Shown here: positions 9,387 to 19,269 of the stretch, piece by piece
Layout: the number at the start of each line of letters is the position of its first letter
Numbering within the stretch: position 1 is the first letter of the stretch
Origin: Acidovorax sp. GBBC 1281
Lineage (GTDB): Bacteria; Pseudomonadota; Gammaproteobacteria; Burkholderiales; Burkholderiaceae_C
Reading direction: 5' to 3'
DNA: 64,000 nucleotides
Assembly (NCBI RefSeq): GCF_028473645.1
Contig: NZ_CP097269.1
Coordinates: forward strand, 2,436,001 to 2,500,000
Program-made: the position numbers and the translations under genes
Notes under the pieces: model-generated
The model's input: only the letters and a program-made list of their open reading frames with translations
What the model was told of the DNA's origin: nothing
Database searches by the model: none

Positions 9387-10022
9387 TCAGAACGTGATGC
9401 CTGCCGGGTTGCTTGGCGTTCTGCCACCATTGCCGCTCGGTGCGGCGGGGCGAGGTGCTTCCGCCGGCGCGGCAGGTGCCGCAGCAGCAGCGGGGGCTGC
9501 CGGCTTGGCCGCGACCATCGGCGCCGTGGGGGCACGGCGATAGTTCGGAGGCAGCTGCGATTGCTTGGGGTAGCCTGCCGCGTCGAGGTACTGCACCCAT
9601 TCGCTGTCCGAAAAACCCACGAGCTGTTGCGAGCCGATGGTGCCGAACGGCAGATTGGTCGAGCCGCTGAGGCGCTTGAGCGCATCGGCATCTTCTTCGG
9701 TGTTCACCGTGCGTTCGGTGAATGGTACGCCGCGGTTCACCAGCAGGTTGCGCGCGCTCACGCACGGCGCGCAGTCGTTGCCGGTGTAGAGCGTGACCGG
9801 GAAACGGGTGGCGACCTGCTGCAGTTCATAAGGCAGGGCCGGGCCGCTGGCGCGTCCGCCGCCGACCTGGGCCGGTGGCGTCTTGGCATCGGGCGCGCGG
9901 TCCGAGAAGGTCACTTTTCCATCGGGGCCGACGATGCGGTATACCTGCTGTGCCTGGGCGGGCAGGGCGGTCACGGCCAGGAAGGTCGAAGCCAGCGCGA
10001 GGGCGAAGAGCGGTTGCTTCAT
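9387..10022 (-). CDS. Exported glutaredoxin-domain protein with DUF4124
   Basis: A 211-aa protein with a cleavable signal peptide (residues 1-23, ending AQAQQ), then a DUF4124-like segment (VYRIVGPDGKVTFSD). A glutaredoxin-like thioredoxin fold follows, with CAPC at about residues 86-89 in TGNDCAPC. The tail after residue 160 is a low-complexity Ala/Pro stretch. It is probably a periplasmic thiol-disulfide protein. The ATG at 10022 is preceded by GGAG at nine bases; an upstream in-frame codon is less likely. Confidence 0.8.
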   Translation of the reverse strand: MKQPLFALALASTFLAVTALPAQAQQVYRIVGPDGKVTFSDRAPDAKTPPAQVGGGRASGPALPYELQQVATRFPVTLYTGNDCAPCVSARNLLVNRGVPFTERTVNTEEDADALKRLSGSTNLPFGTIGSQQLVGFSDSEWVQYLDAAGYPKQSQLPPNYRRAPTAPMVAAKPAAPAAAAAPAAPAEAPRPAAPSGNGGRTPSNPAGITF

Positions 10023-10064
10023 GTCGTAGGACTCCAAAGGGAACAGTCTCGGGTATCGATGGGC

Positions 10065-12104
10065 TCAGGCGTTGCTGGCCATGCCCTGGTGGCGCAGCAG
10101 CGCATCCAGGCTGGGCGCTCGGCCGCGGAACGCCTTGAACGACTCCATGGCCGGACGGCTGCCGCCCGCTTCCAGAATGGCCTGGCGGTAGCGGCGCCCG
10201 GTCTCGGCGCTGGGCAGGCCGTCCGCGCCGGCCGTCTCCTCGAACGCGGCGTAAGCGTCCGCGCTGAGCACTTCGGCCCATTTGTAGCTGTAGTAGCCTG
10301 CGGCATACCCGCCTGCGAAGATGTGGCTGAAGGTGTGGGCGGTGCGGCTGAAGGCCGGCGGCGTCAGCACCGACACCTCGCTGCGGACCTGGGCCAGCAG
10401 GGGCATGAAGTCCTGCGACGGGTCGTGCGAAGTGTGCAGCAGCATGTCGAACAGCGCGAATTCGATCTGCCGCAGCGTGCCCATGCCGCTCTGGAAATTC
10501 TTCGCCGCGATCATCTTGTCGAACAGCGCGCGCGGCAGCGGCTCGCCAGTCTCCACATGGGCGGTCATGTGCTTGAGCACGTCCCACTCCCAGCAGAAGT
10601 TTTCCATGAACTGGCTGGGCAACTCGACCGCATCCCATTCGACGCCGCTGATGCCCGAGACATCGCGCTCGTTGATCTGGGTGAGCATGTGGTGCAGGCC
10701 GTGGCCGAACTCGTGGAACAGCGTGATGACGTCGTCGTGGGTCAGCAGCGGCGGCGCGCCGTTCACGCCTTCGGCGAAGTTGCACACCAGGTGCGCCACG
10801 GGCGTTTGCAGCTTGCCCGTGTCGGGGCGCAGCCAGCGGGTGCGCACATCGTCCATCCAGGCGCCGCCGCGTTTGCCGTTGCGCGCTGGCTGGTCCAGGT
10901 AGAACTGTCCCACGAGCTCCGTGCCGCGCTCGATGCGATAGAACTCCACGGCCGGGTTCCAGACGGGCGCGCTGTCGCGGCGAATGGCCACTTCGAACAG
11001 CGTCTCAACGATCTTGAACAGGCCGGCCAGGGCCTTAGGCGCGGTGAAATACTGTTTGACCTCCTGCTCGCTGAAGGCGTAGCGCGCTTCCTTGAGCTTC
11101 TCGGAGATGTAGGGCCAGTCCCAGGCCTGCGGATCGGCAATGCCGAGATCCTTCGCTGCGAACTCGCGCATGTCGGCGACGTCTTTTTCGGCGTAGGGCC
11201 GGGCACGGCGGGCCAGGTCACGCAGGAAATCGATCACCTCCTGGGGCGAGTCGGCCATCTTGGCGACGACCGATACCTCGCCGAAATTGGCGTAGCCCAG
11301 CAGTTGCGCCTCTTCTTTGCGCAGGGCGAGGATCTCGCGGATGAGGGCGCTGTTGTCGAAGCGTTTGGCATCGCCTTCGGCCTGGTCCGAGGCGCGGGTG
11401 ACATAGGCGCGGTACAGCGTTTCGCGCAGGGCGCTGCTGCGGGCGAACTGCATCACCGGCAGATAGCAAGGCATCTTGAGGGTGAGCTTGTAGCCAGCCT
11501 TGCCCTCGGCTTGCGCCGCGGCCAGTGCGGCCTGCTTCACGTCGTCGGGCAGTCCGTCGAGCTCGTCTTCCCGGGCGTAGTAGGCGAAGGCGTCGGTGGC
11601 GTCGAGCGCGTTTTCGCTGAACTTCTGGCTGAGTTCCGCCTGGCGCTCCTGGATCTGCGCGAAGCGTTCGCGCGCCGCGCCCTGCAGCTCGGCGCCCGAC
11701 AGCACGAAGTTGCGCACGGCGTTGCGCAAGGCCTGGCGCTGCTCGGTGTTCAGCGTCTGCGGATCGATGGCCTTGTACTTGGCGTACAGGCGTTCATCGG
11801 CGCCCAGGCGGGTCCAGAACTCGGTGACGCGGGGCAGGGCCTCGTTGTAGGCCGCGCGCAGTTCGGGGGTGTCGGCCACGCTGTTGAGGTGGCTCACCGC
11901 GCCCCAGGAGCGGCCCAGCGCTTCGGTCGCGACATCCAGCACCTCGGCGATCGATTCCCATCGCGCCGGAAAGTCGGGCGCCGTGACGGTTTCCAGTGCC
12001 GCGCTCGCACGCTGCAGCAGCACATCGACTGCCGGGGCCACGTCGCTGGGCTGGATGCGGTCGAACAGGGGGAGGTCGGAGGGGGCGAGGAGGGGATTGC
12101 TCAT
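10065..12104 (-). CDS. prlC: Oligopeptidase A (M3 metallopeptidase)
   Basis: A 679-aa M3 zinc peptidase that degrades short peptides, including cleaved signal peptides, in the cytoplasm. The zinc motif HEFGHGLHH starts at about residue 464, and the third ligand lies in SGVEWDAVELPSQFMEN. Length matches PrlC/OpdA (about 680). It is the fourth gene of a leftward run (kinase, regulator, folD, prlC), 58 bases behind folD. Confidence 0.95.
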   Translation of the reverse strand: MSNPLLAPSDLPLFDRIQPSDVAPAVDVLLQRASAALETVTAPDFPARWESIAEVLDVATEALGRSWGAVSHLNSVADTPELRAAYNEALPRVTEFWTRLGADERLYAKYKAIDPQTLNTEQRQALRNAVRNFVLSGAELQGAARERFAQIQERQAELSQKFSENALDATDAFAYYAREDELDGLPDDVKQAALAAAQAEGKAGYKLTLKMPCYLPVMQFARSSALRETLYRAYVTRASDQAEGDAKRFDNSALIREILALRKEEAQLLGYANFGEVSVVAKMADSPQEVIDFLRDLARRARPYAEKDVADMREFAAKDLGIADPQAWDWPYISEKLKEARYAFSEQEVKQYFTAPKALAGLFKIVETLFEVAIRRDSAPVWNPAVEFYRIERGTELVGQFYLDQPARNGKRGGAWMDDVRTRWLRPDTGKLQTPVAHLVCNFAEGVNGAPPLLTHDDVITLFHEFGHGLHHMLTQINERDVSGISGVEWDAVELPSQFMENFCWEWDVLKHMTAHVETGEPLPRALFDKMIAAKNFQSGMGTLRQIEFALFDMLLHTSHDPSQDFMPLLAQVRSEVSVLTPPAFSRTAHTFSHIFAGGYAAGYYSYKWAEVLSADAYAAFEETAGADGLPSAETGRRYRQAILEAGGSRPAMESFKAFRGRAPSLDALLRHQGMASNA

Positions 12105-12162
12105 GCGCGGATAGATGGCGTTGGATGGGTCAGGTTCAAGCCGGCCGTGGCAGCAAAAATGG

Positions 12163-13014
12163 TCAGGCGGCTGCGCGCTCCGCAGCTTCGAGCGTGTTGA
12201 CGAGCAGCATGGTGATGGTCATGGGGCCGACGCCTCCGGGCACAGGGGTGATCCAGCCGGCCACCTCGCTCACGCCGGCAAAGTCCACGTCGCCGCAGAG
12301 CTTGCCTTCATCGTTGCGGTTCATGCCCACGTCGATCACCACCGCGCCGGGCTTGACCATGTCGGCCGTGAGCACGTTGCGCTTGCCCACGGCGGCCACG
12401 ATCACGTCGGCCTGCAGGGTCTGCGCCTTCAAATCTTGCGTGGCGCTGTGGCACACGGTCACGGTGGCGTTCTTTTGCAGCAGCATGAGCGCCATCGGCT
12501 TGCCCACGATGTTGCTGCGGCCGATGACCACCGCATGCTTGCCCTGCAGCGAGTAGCCGATGGATTCGAGCATCTTCATGCAGCCATAGGGCGTGCAGGG
12601 CCAGAAACCGGGCATGCCGGTCATGAGCGCGCCGGCGCTGGCGATGTGAAAGCCGTCCACGTCCTTGGCGGGCGAGATCGCCTCGATGACCTTCTGCGCG
12701 TCGATGTGCGCGGGCAGCGGCAACTGCACCAGGATGCCGTGGATGGCCGGGTCGTTGTTCAGGGCCTCGACGCGGGCGAGCAGTTCGGCCTCGCTCATCG
12801 TGGCATCGTACTTTTCCAGCACCGAATGCAGCCCGCTGTCCTCGCAGGCCTTGACCTTGTTGCGCACGTAGACCTGGCTGGCAGGGTTGTCGCCCACCAG
12901 CACCACGGCCAGGCCGGGGACGGTGCCGCGCGCTTTCAGGGCAGCGGCGCGCTGGGCCACTTCGGTGCGCAGTTGGCGGGAGAGGGCGTTGCCGTCGATC
13001 AGTTGGGCTGTCAT
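12163..13014 (-). CDS. folD: Bifunctional methylene-THF dehydrogenase/cyclohydrolase
   Basis: A 283-aa FolD that interconverts 5,10-methylene-THF, methenyl-THF and 10-formyl-THF with NADP. Motifs include the catalytic Tyr and Lys in [18 protein letters not shown], and [14 protein letters not shown] for the cofactor domain. The C-terminus has [15 protein letters not shown]. Length is standard. Confidence 0.96.
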   Translation of the reverse strand: MTAQLIDGNALSRQLRTEVAQRAAALKARGTVPGLAVVLVGDNPASQVYVRNKVKACEDSGLHSVLEKYDATMSEAELLARVEALNNDPAIHGILVQLPLPAHIDAQKVIEAISPAKDVDGFHIASAGALMTGMPGFWPCTPYGCMKMLESIGYSLQGKHAVVIGRSNIVGKPMALMLLQKNATVTVCHSATQDLKAQTLQADVIVAAVGKRNVLTADMVKPGAVVIDVGMNRNDEGKLCGDVDFAGVSEVAGWITPVPGGVGPMTITMLLVNTLEAAERAAA

Positions 13015-13063
13015 TCGTCGAGAAACTCAGGTTGGCAATGAAAACGGCTGCCTGCCGGCGGTT

Positions 13064-13099
13064 TGATTGTGCTGGCAGCTATCAAATCAGGAGCAATCA
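13064..13099. repeat. Short AT-rich palindromic interspersed repeat
   Basis: TGATTG and CAATCA bound a segment containing GCTATCAAATCAGGAGC between folD and the response regulator. Its low GC stands out from the surroundings. I recall similar elements scattered through Comamonadaceae genomes; that link is memory, not a search. It overlaps the regulator stop. Confidence 0.45.
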
Positions 13100-13723
13100 G
13101 CCTTTGGGCGCATTTTGGCCGAGGGCGATCTTGAGCAGGTCGGCCACGGTGTTGGCGTTCAGCTTTTCCATGATGTTGGCGCGGTGCGCCTCCACGGTCT
13201 TGATGCTGATGCCCAGGTCGTCGGCGATCTGCTTGTTCAGGCGGCCGGCGACGATGCGCTCCAGCACCTGGGCTTCACGGCCGGTGAGCTTGGACAGCAG
13301 GGCGTCGCGGCTGGCGGCCTGCTGGTGGCCGGCGAACGATTCGCGCGCCCGGTCGAGCATGCGGTCCACCAGGCCCACGAGCTCTTCCTCGTTGAACGGC
13401 TTCTGGATGAAATCGAGCGCGCCTTTCTTCATGGTGTTCACGGCCATGGGCACGTCGCCGTGGCCGGTGATGAAGACGACGGGCAGGGGGGACTTGCGTT
13501 CGAGGAGCCGGTCCTGCAATTCCAGGCCGGTCATGCCGCCCATGCGGATGTCGACGATGAGGCAGGCGACTTCGCGGGGGTCGTAGCGCGAGAGGAAGGA
13601 TTCCGCCGAATCAAAGCAGCGCACCCGATAGTCCTTGCCTTCCAGCAACCACTGCAGGGAGTCGCGGACGGCTTCGTCGTCATCCACGACGTAGACGGTG
13701 CCTTTTTTCGGAATCAAGCTCAT
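13097..13723 (-). CDS. FixJ/LuxR-type response regulator
   Basis: A 208-aa two-domain regulator. The receiver domain shows VVDDDEAVRDSL, the phospho-acceptor Asp in LIVDIRMGG (about residue 56), and the conserved Lys in FIQKPF. A LuxR-type HTH fills the C-terminus (LTGREAQVLERIVAG, then KTVEAHRANIMEKL). It overlaps the 3' end of the kinase gene by four bases, so the two form a cognate pair. Similar pairs (FixLJ, TtrSR, DctSR-like) control redox or carboxylate use; the target is not evident. Confidence 0.9.
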   Translation of the reverse strand: MSLIPKKGTVYVVDDDEAVRDSLQWLLEGKDYRVRCFDSAESFLSRYDPREVACLIVDIRMGGMTGLELQDRLLERKSPLPVVFITGHGDVPMAVNTMKKGALDFIQKPFNEEELVGLVDRMLDRARESFAGHQQAASRDALLSKLTGREAQVLERIVAGRLNKQIADDLGISIKTVEAHRANIMEKLNANTVADLLKIALGQNAPKG

Positions 13724-16278
13724 GCAGGGGTCCTTGGATGTGATGCGTTTGCTACAGAATTCGTAGTGGCATCCGCAGGCTGCGCCAGCGGAAGCCAGAA
13801 GGAGAACCGGCAGCCGGTGACCTCCGGGCCATTGTAGAGGTTCTCCGCCTGCATCCTCCCCTGGTGGGACTCGACGATGCTGCGGCACAGGTTCAGGCCC
13901 ATGCCCATGCCTTCCTGCTTGGTGGAGAAGAAGGCCTCGAACAGATGCTCCAGCACTTCGGGGGCCAGGCCCTTGCCGGTGTCCTGCACCGTGAACTCGA
14001 TCACTTCGCGGCCTTCGAGCTGGCGGGGCACGACGCGCAGCTCCACGCTGCGCCGGGGCGGCGGGCGCTGGGCGTGCTCGATGGACTCGGCGCCGTTCTT
14101 CATCAGGTTGACCAGCACCTGCTCGATCAGGATGGTGTCGGCCATCACCTGGGGCAGCCGCGCCGCCACGTAGTGGGTCAGGCGCACGTTGTGCCGGCGC
14201 AGTTCGATGTCGGCCAGCTCGACCGCCTCGCTGACCATGGTGTGGACGTCCGCCAGTGCGCGATTGGGCTCGCTGCGCTTCACGAAGGCACGGATGCGCT
14301 GGATGATCTGCCCCGCGCGTTGCGCCTGGTGGGCGGTCTTTTGCAGCGCGGACAACAGCGCCTCTTCGGTGATCTGCCCGCTTTCGATGCGCGAGACCAT
14401 GCCGCTGCAGTAGTTGCTGATGGCGGTGAGCGGCTGGTTCAGTTCGTGCGCCACGCTGGAGGCCATCTCTCCCATGGTGATGAGCCGGCTGACCGACTGG
14501 GCCCGCTCGGCCTGCCGCGCGGCCTGTTCCTCGGCCTGGCGGCGCGGCGTGATGTCGGTGGCGATCACCATCTGGGCCAAGCGCCCGTCCACCCAGTTCA
14601 GGTAGCGCGATCGCACTTCGAGCCACTTGCCCAGGTCCGGCAGGTAGATCTCGGCGTTTTCGGACCGGGCGCTGGTGAGCGGATCGGTCGGCAGGCCCAT
14701 CAGCCCGTCCTCGTCGTCCATGCCGCGCGCGCTGGCGGTGGTGGAGGGCAGCACGCCCGCCTGCGCGACCAGTTGCAGGTGCCCGCCCGTCTGCGAGCCG
14801 AACCACTGGCGGTACAGCTTGTTGGCGAACAGCAGCTCCTCACTGCCCAGCGGTGCGACCGACACCGAGGCATCGAGCGACTCCAGCACGATGGTGAAGC
14901 GCTCGTGCGATGCGGACAACTGCTCGCGCACGCGGTTGGGCTCGGTGATGTCGGTCATCGACGTCATCCAGCCGGTCTGGTGGCCATGGGCGTCGATCAG
15001 GGGCGAGACATACAGGCGCGCGTCGAACAGCGTGCCGCTCTTGCGCTTGACCCGCACCTGGAACCCGCCCAGCGTGACCTTGCCGCTCAACTCGTCGCGC
15101 AGCTTGGCGTGCAGCGCTTCGTGGTCGCTCTCGGGCCAGTAGGTGTAGGGCGGCGACTGGCCGACCAGATCGGCCTCGTTCCAGCCGGTCATCTGGCAGA
15201 ACGCGGCATTCACGTAGGTGATGCGCCCCTGCATGTCCAGGGCGCGCATGCCGGTGAGGATGGAGTTTTCCATCGCCCGGCGGAAGTTGGTTTCGGCCAC
15301 CAGCGCCTGCTGGGCCTGCATGCGCCGGCGCGTGTGGCGCCAGGTGGCGATCAGCAGCCAGGCCGTCATGGCGCTCAGCGTGCCCACCAGCCAGAACAGC
15401 CCGCTGCCCACAACGCCGAGCGAGGTGCGGTAGGCCTGCGCGCGCAGCACCAGCCCGTTGCCCACGGGCGAGACCGGCACCTCGTATTCGTTGGCGCGCG
15501 CGGTCCACGGCAGCAGCCCGGAGGCGCTGCGCGGCGTGAGCGCGCTGCCCGCCAGCACCTGGTCGTGCCCATCCAGCATGGTGACGGCGTAGCGCGCCAG
15601 CACCTCGGTCGGCGTGCCGTAGCGCAGCAGGCTGTCGATGGAATATTCCGCCAGCACCACGCCGGTGAACTTGCCCTGCGCGGCCAGCGGCACCTGCAGC
15701 TGCAGCAGCGGGGCGGTTTCGCCTTCGGTGCCGTTGGGCTGGGCGTACACGGGCTGCTGCAGGTCCCGGGCGAGGCTGAAGGTGTCGGCGGTGTCGCCGT
15801 TCTTGAGCACCTCGCCCGCCACGCGCAACTGGCCGCTGGTGACGGTGGGCGCCGCATGGCTGGCGCGGATGCGGCGGCGGTCGTCGATCCAGCTGATGGC
15901 CTGCAGTTCAGGGTACTGGCTGATGAGGCCTTCGGCGCGCGCCACGAAGTCGGCGCGCTCCAGGTCCTGGTTGGAGAGGTCGCGCGCGATGCGCATGATC
16001 TGCTCCTGCCGCTCCAGCAGGCGCAGCCGCACGCGCTGCTGCGCGTATTCCACGTCGCGCTTGAGGGCTTCCTGCTCGCGCTCGCCTTCTTCCATGCGCA
16101 AATACCAGAACGCCGCCACGATGGCCGCCAGGAACATCAGCACGGCGGCCAATGGCGCGAGGGCCGCGAAGCGGTCCTGGCGGGTGGGGGAGAGGCTGCG
16201 CCACCAGGTGCGCCACCAGCGCACGGGGGCGACCACAGCGGGCCCGGTGGCCGGGGGCGGAGAAGGCGGACGTTCCAT
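13720..16278 (-). CDS. Membrane PAS sensor histidine kinase
   Basis: An 852-aa kinase. Transmembrane helices at about residues 38-60 and 300-322 flank a roughly 240-aa periplasmic sensor domain. Two PAS-like domains follow (about 335-460 and 470-600), then HisKA with SSVAHELNQPLTAI and an HATPase domain with NLMKNGAESI and DTGKGL. The H-box is of the DctB/FixL kind. I chose the ATG at 16278 rather than an upstream codon. It pairs with the overlapping FixJ-type regulator and is divergent from the pyruvate dehydrogenase operon, which it might regulate. Confidence 0.88.
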   Translation of the reverse strand: MERPPSPPPATGPAVVAPVRWWRTWWRSLSPTRQDRFAALAPLAAVLMFLAAIVAAFWYLRMEEGEREQEALKRDVEYAQQRVRLRLLERQEQIMRIARDLSNQDLERADFVARAEGLISQYPELQAISWIDDRRRIRASHAAPTVTSGQLRVAGEVLKNGDTADTFSLARDLQQPVYAQPNGTEGETAPLLQLQVPLAAQGKFTGVVLAEYSIDSLLRYGTPTEVLARYAVTMLDGHDQVLAGSALTPRSASGLLPWTARANEYEVPVSPVGNGLVLRAQAYRTSLGVVGSGLFWLVGTLSAMTAWLLIATWRHTRRRMQAQQALVAETNFRRAMENSILTGMRALDMQGRITYVNAAFCQMTGWNEADLVGQSPPYTYWPESDHEALHAKLRDELSGKVTLGGFQVRVKRKSGTLFDARLYVSPLIDAHGHQTGWMTSMTDITEPNRVREQLSASHERFTIVLESLDASVSVAPLGSEELLFANKLYRQWFGSQTGGHLQLVAQAGVLPSTTASARGMDDEDGLMGLPTDPLTSARSENAEIYLPDLGKWLEVRSRYLNWVDGRLAQMVIATDITPRRQAEEQAARQAERAQSVSRLITMGEMASSVAHELNQPLTAISNYCSGMVSRIESGQITEEALLSALQKTAHQAQRAGQIIQRIRAFVKRSEPNRALADVHTMVSEAVELADIELRRHNVRLTHYVAARLPQVMADTILIEQVLVNLMKNGAESIEHAQRPPPRRSVELRVVPRQLEGREVIEFTVQDTGKGLAPEVLEHLFEAFFSTKQEGMGMGLNLCRSIVESHQGRMQAENLYNGPEVTGCRFSFWLPLAQPADATTNSVANASHPRTPA

Positions 16279-16442
16279 GGGCGGAGTGTAGGGGAGCACT
16301 GGAGGCCTTCTTCCGGGATGAAAAATGTGCACTTGCAGCAATATTTTGCATTATGAAAATGAAAAGCACAATTTGAAATACCAAAAAAATATGAGACACT
16401 CGCCCGAAATTTCCAACGCCAGCACCCATAAAGGAGACAGGC
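16279..16442. promoter_or_regulatory. Divergent promoter region, kinase/aceEF-lpdA
   Basis: This 164-base gap is markedly AT-rich in its middle (16330-16400), unlike the flanking genes, and must carry the aceE promoter and that of the sensor kinase. An ideal ribosome site, AAGGAGA, lies seven bases before the aceE ATG. I do not see a clear regulator palindrome. Confidence 0.6.
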
Positions 16443-19166
16443 ATGTCAGCTCAGACCGACCCCCAGGCCGGAAACCCGGCGTCGTCCACCCCCGACACCG
16501 ATCAGCAGGAAACCCGTGAGTGGATGGATGCGCTGAGCGCCGTCATCGACAAGGAAGGTGCAGAGCGCGCCCACTTCCTGATCGAGCAACTGCTCGAACA
16601 TGCCCGCCAAAGCAGCATCGACCTGCCTTTCTCCGCCAATACCGGCTACGTGAACACCCTGGAGTCGAACCAGGAAGCCCGTTGCCCCGGCAACCTGGAA
16701 ATCGAAGGCCGCCTGCGCGCCTACATGCGCTGGAACGCCATGGCCATGGTCGTCAAGGCCAATCGCCACCATCCGCCCGAAGGCGGCGACCTGGGCGGCC
16801 ACATCGGCTCGTTCGCCTCGCTGGCCAACATGTTCGGCGCCGGCTTCAACCACTTCTGGCACGCCGAGAGCGAAAACCACGGCGGCGACCTGCTGTACAT
16901 CCAGGGCCACGTGTCGCCCGGCATCTACGCCCGCGCTTACCTGGAAGGCCGCCTGTCCGAAGAGCAACTGCTCAACTTCCGCCAGGAAGTGGACGGCAAG
17001 GGCCTGTCCAGCTACCCGCACCCCAAGCTGATGCCCGAGTTCTGGCAGTTCCCCACGGTGTCGATGGGCCTGGGCCCGCTGATGGCGATCTACCAGGCGC
17101 GCTTTCTCAAGTACCTGCATGCCCGCGGCATCGCCAACACCGAAAACCGCAAGGTCTGGGTGTTCTGCGGCGACGGCGAGATGGACGAGGTCGAATCGCT
17201 GGGCGCCATCGGCCTGGCCGCCCGCGAGAACCTCGACAACCTGATCTTCGTCATCAACTGCAACCTGCAGCGCCTGGACGGTCCGGTGCGCGGCAACGGC
17301 AAGATCATCCAGGAGCTGGAGAGCGAGTTCCGCGGCTCCGGCTGGAACGTCATCAAGCTGCTGTGGGGCAAGGGCTGGGACGACCTGCTGGCGCGCGACA
17401 AGGACGGCGCACTGCGCAAGATCATGATGGAGTGCAACGACGGGGACTACCAGTCGTTCAAGGCCAACGACGGCGCCTACGTGCGCAAGCACTTCTTCGG
17501 CCGCGATCCGCGCACGCTGAAGATGGTCGAGCACATGAGCGACGATGAGATCTGGAACCTGCGCCGCGGCGGCCACGATTCGCAGAAGGTCTATGCCGCC
17601 TTCCACGCCGCCAACGAGCACAAGGGCCAGCCCACCGTGCTGCTGGTCAAGACCGTCAAGGGCTTCGGCATGGGCAAGATCGGCGAGGGCAAGAACACCG
17701 TCCACCAGACCAAGAAGCTCGGCGACGAGGACATCAAGGCCTTCCGCGACCGCTTCAACATCCCGATTCCGGACAGCCAGATCGCCGACCTGCCGTTCTA
17801 CAAGCCGGCCGACGACACCCCCGAAATGAAGTACCTGCACGAGCGCCGCAAGGCCCTCGGCGGCTACCTGCCCAAGCGCCGCGTGAAGGCCGACGAGAGC
17901 TTCACCGTGCCCGCGCTGGAAACATTCAAGGCCATCCTCGAGCCCACACCCGAAGGCCGCGAAATCTCCACCACGCAAGCCTACGTGCGCTTTCTCACGC
18001 AGTTGCTGCGCGACCAGGCCCTGGGCCCGCGCGTGGTGCCCATCCTGGTGGACGAGGCCCGCACGTTCGGCATGGAAGGCCTGTTCCGCCAGATCGGCAT
18101 CTACAACCCGCACGGTCAGCAGTACACCCCGGTCGACAAGGACCAGGTCATGTACTACAAGGAAGACAAGGCCGGCCAGATCCTGCAGGAAGGCATCAAC
18201 GAAGCCGGCGGCATGAGCAGCTGGATCGCGGCCGCCACCTCGTACAGCACCAACAACCGCATCATGGTGCCGTTCTACGTGTACTACTCGATGTTCGGCT
18301 TCCAGCGCATCGGCGACCTGGCCTGGGCGGCGGGCGACATGCAGGCGCGCGGCTTCCTGCTGGGCGGCACCTCGGGCCGCACCACGCTGAACGGCGAAGG
18401 CCTGCAGCACGAAGACGGTCACAGCCACATCCTGGCCGGCACCATCCCCAACTGCGTGAGCTACGACCCAACCTTCGCCCACGAAGTCGCGGTGATCATG
18501 CACGACGGCATGAAGCGCATGGTGGAGCGCCAGGAAAACGTCTTCTACTACCTCACGCTGCTGAACGAAAACTACTCGATGCCCGGCCTGCAGCCCGGTA
18601 CCGAAGAGCAGATCATCAAGGGCATGTACCTGTGCAAGCAGGCCCCGGCCCTCAAGAAGGACGCCCCCACCGTGCAACTGCTGGGTAGCGGCACCATCCT
18701 GCGGGAGTCGTTCTTCGCGCAGGAACTGCTGGAAAAGGACTGGGGCGTGGCCGCTTCCGTGTGGAGCTGCCCGAGCTTCAACGAGCTGACCCGCGACGGC
18801 CAGGACGCCGACCGCTGGAACCTGCTGCACCCCACCGAAACGCCGCGCGTGCCGTTCGTGGAGGAGCAGTTGTCCAAGACCACCGGCCCGGTCATCGCCT
18901 CCACCGACTACATGAAGGCCTACGCCGAGCAGATCCGCCCCTTCATCCCCAAGGGCCGCGCCTACAAGGTGCTGGGCACCGACGGGTTCGGGCGCAGCGA
19001 CTTCCGCCGCAAGCTGCGCGAGCACTTCGAGATCAACCGCCACTACATCGTCGTGGCGGCGCTCAAGGGCCTGGCGGACGACGGCGTGGTGCCGGCAGCC
19101 AAGGTGGCCGAGGCGATCCAGAAGTACGGCATCAACACCGACAAGATCAACCCGCTCTACGCGTAA
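16443..19166 (+). CDS. aceE: Pyruvate dehydrogenase E1, homodimeric type
   Basis: A 907-aa thiamine-diphosphate enzyme that decarboxylates pyruvate and acetylates the lipoyl group of AceF. The ThDP motif GDGEMDE begins the GDG-x(~27)-N signature, with NLIFVINCNLQRLDGPVRG following. HQTKKLGDED and the C-terminal transketolase-like domain are present. Length fits (about 890-910). First gene of aceE-aceF-lpdA, with a strong ribosome site. Confidence 0.97.
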   Translation: MSAQTDPQAGNPASSTPDTDQQETREWMDALSAVIDKEGAERAHFLIEQLLEHARQSSIDLPFSANTGYVNTLESNQEARCPGNLEIEGRLRAYMRWNAMAMVVKANRHHPPEGGDLGGHIGSFASLANMFGAGFNHFWHAESENHGGDLLYIQGHVSPGIYARAYLEGRLSEEQLLNFRQEVDGKGLSSYPHPKLMPEFWQFPTVSMGLGPLMAIYQARFLKYLHARGIANTENRKVWVFCGDGEMDEVESLGAIGLAARENLDNLIFVINCNLQRLDGPVRGNGKIIQELESEFRGSGWNVIKLLWGKGWDDLLARDKDGALRKIMMECNDGDYQSFKANDGAYVRKHFFGRDPRTLKMVEHMSDDEIWNLRRGGHDSQKVYAAFHAANEHKGQPTVLLVKTVKGFGMGKIGEGKNTVHQTKKLGDEDIKAFRDRFNIPIPDSQIADLPFYKPADDTPEMKYLHERRKALGGYLPKRRVKADESFTVPALETFKAILEPTPEGREISTTQAYVRFLTQLLRDQALGPRVVPILVDEARTFGMEGLFRQIGIYNPHGQQYTPVDKDQVMYYKEDKAGQILQEGINEAGGMSSWIAAATSYSTNNRIMVPFYVYYSMFGFQRIGDLAWAAGDMQARGFLLGGTSGRTTLNGEGLQHEDGHSHILAGTIPNCVSYDPTFAHEVAVIMHDGMKRMVERQENVFYYLTLLNENYSMPGLQPGTEEQIIKGMYLCKQAPALKKDAPTVQLLGSGTILRESFFAQELLEKDWGVAASVWSCPSFNELTRDGQDADRWNLLHPTETPRVPFVEEQLSKTTGPVIASTDYMKAYAEQIRPFIPKGRAYKVLGTDGFGRSDFRRKLREHFEINRHYIVVAALKGLADDGVVPAAKVAEAIQKYGINTDKINPLYA

Positions 19167-19214
19167 ACACCGACCGGAGACGCACGGTGAACCCCCACGC
19201 TCATATTCATTCGC

Positions 19215-19248
19215 TGCCCCCCAAGGGGGCACATGCCTCCTTTGAGGC
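19215..19248. repeat. Paired hairpins in the aceE-aceF spacer
   Basis: TGCCCCC/GGGGGCA and, three bases later, GCCTC/GAGGC form two adjacent small hairpins. No T-run follows. A similar CTGCCCCC/GGGGGCAG hairpin occurs at 41315-41333, so this looks like a dispersed GC-rich palindromic element that could tune the aceE:aceF transcript ratio. Confidence 0.5.
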
Positions 19249-19269
19249 GGCTCGGCAGGAGGCATAAAC

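Noticed and set aside
9372..12200. 942-codon rightward open frame opposite prlC
   Set aside because: It is a shadow of the prlC and glutaredoxin-like genes, with repetitive basic/Gly composition and no motifs.
13864..16356. 830-codon rightward frame opposite the sensor kinase
   Set aside because: Antisense to a gene with clear PAS/HisKA/HATPase motifs; no independent evidence.
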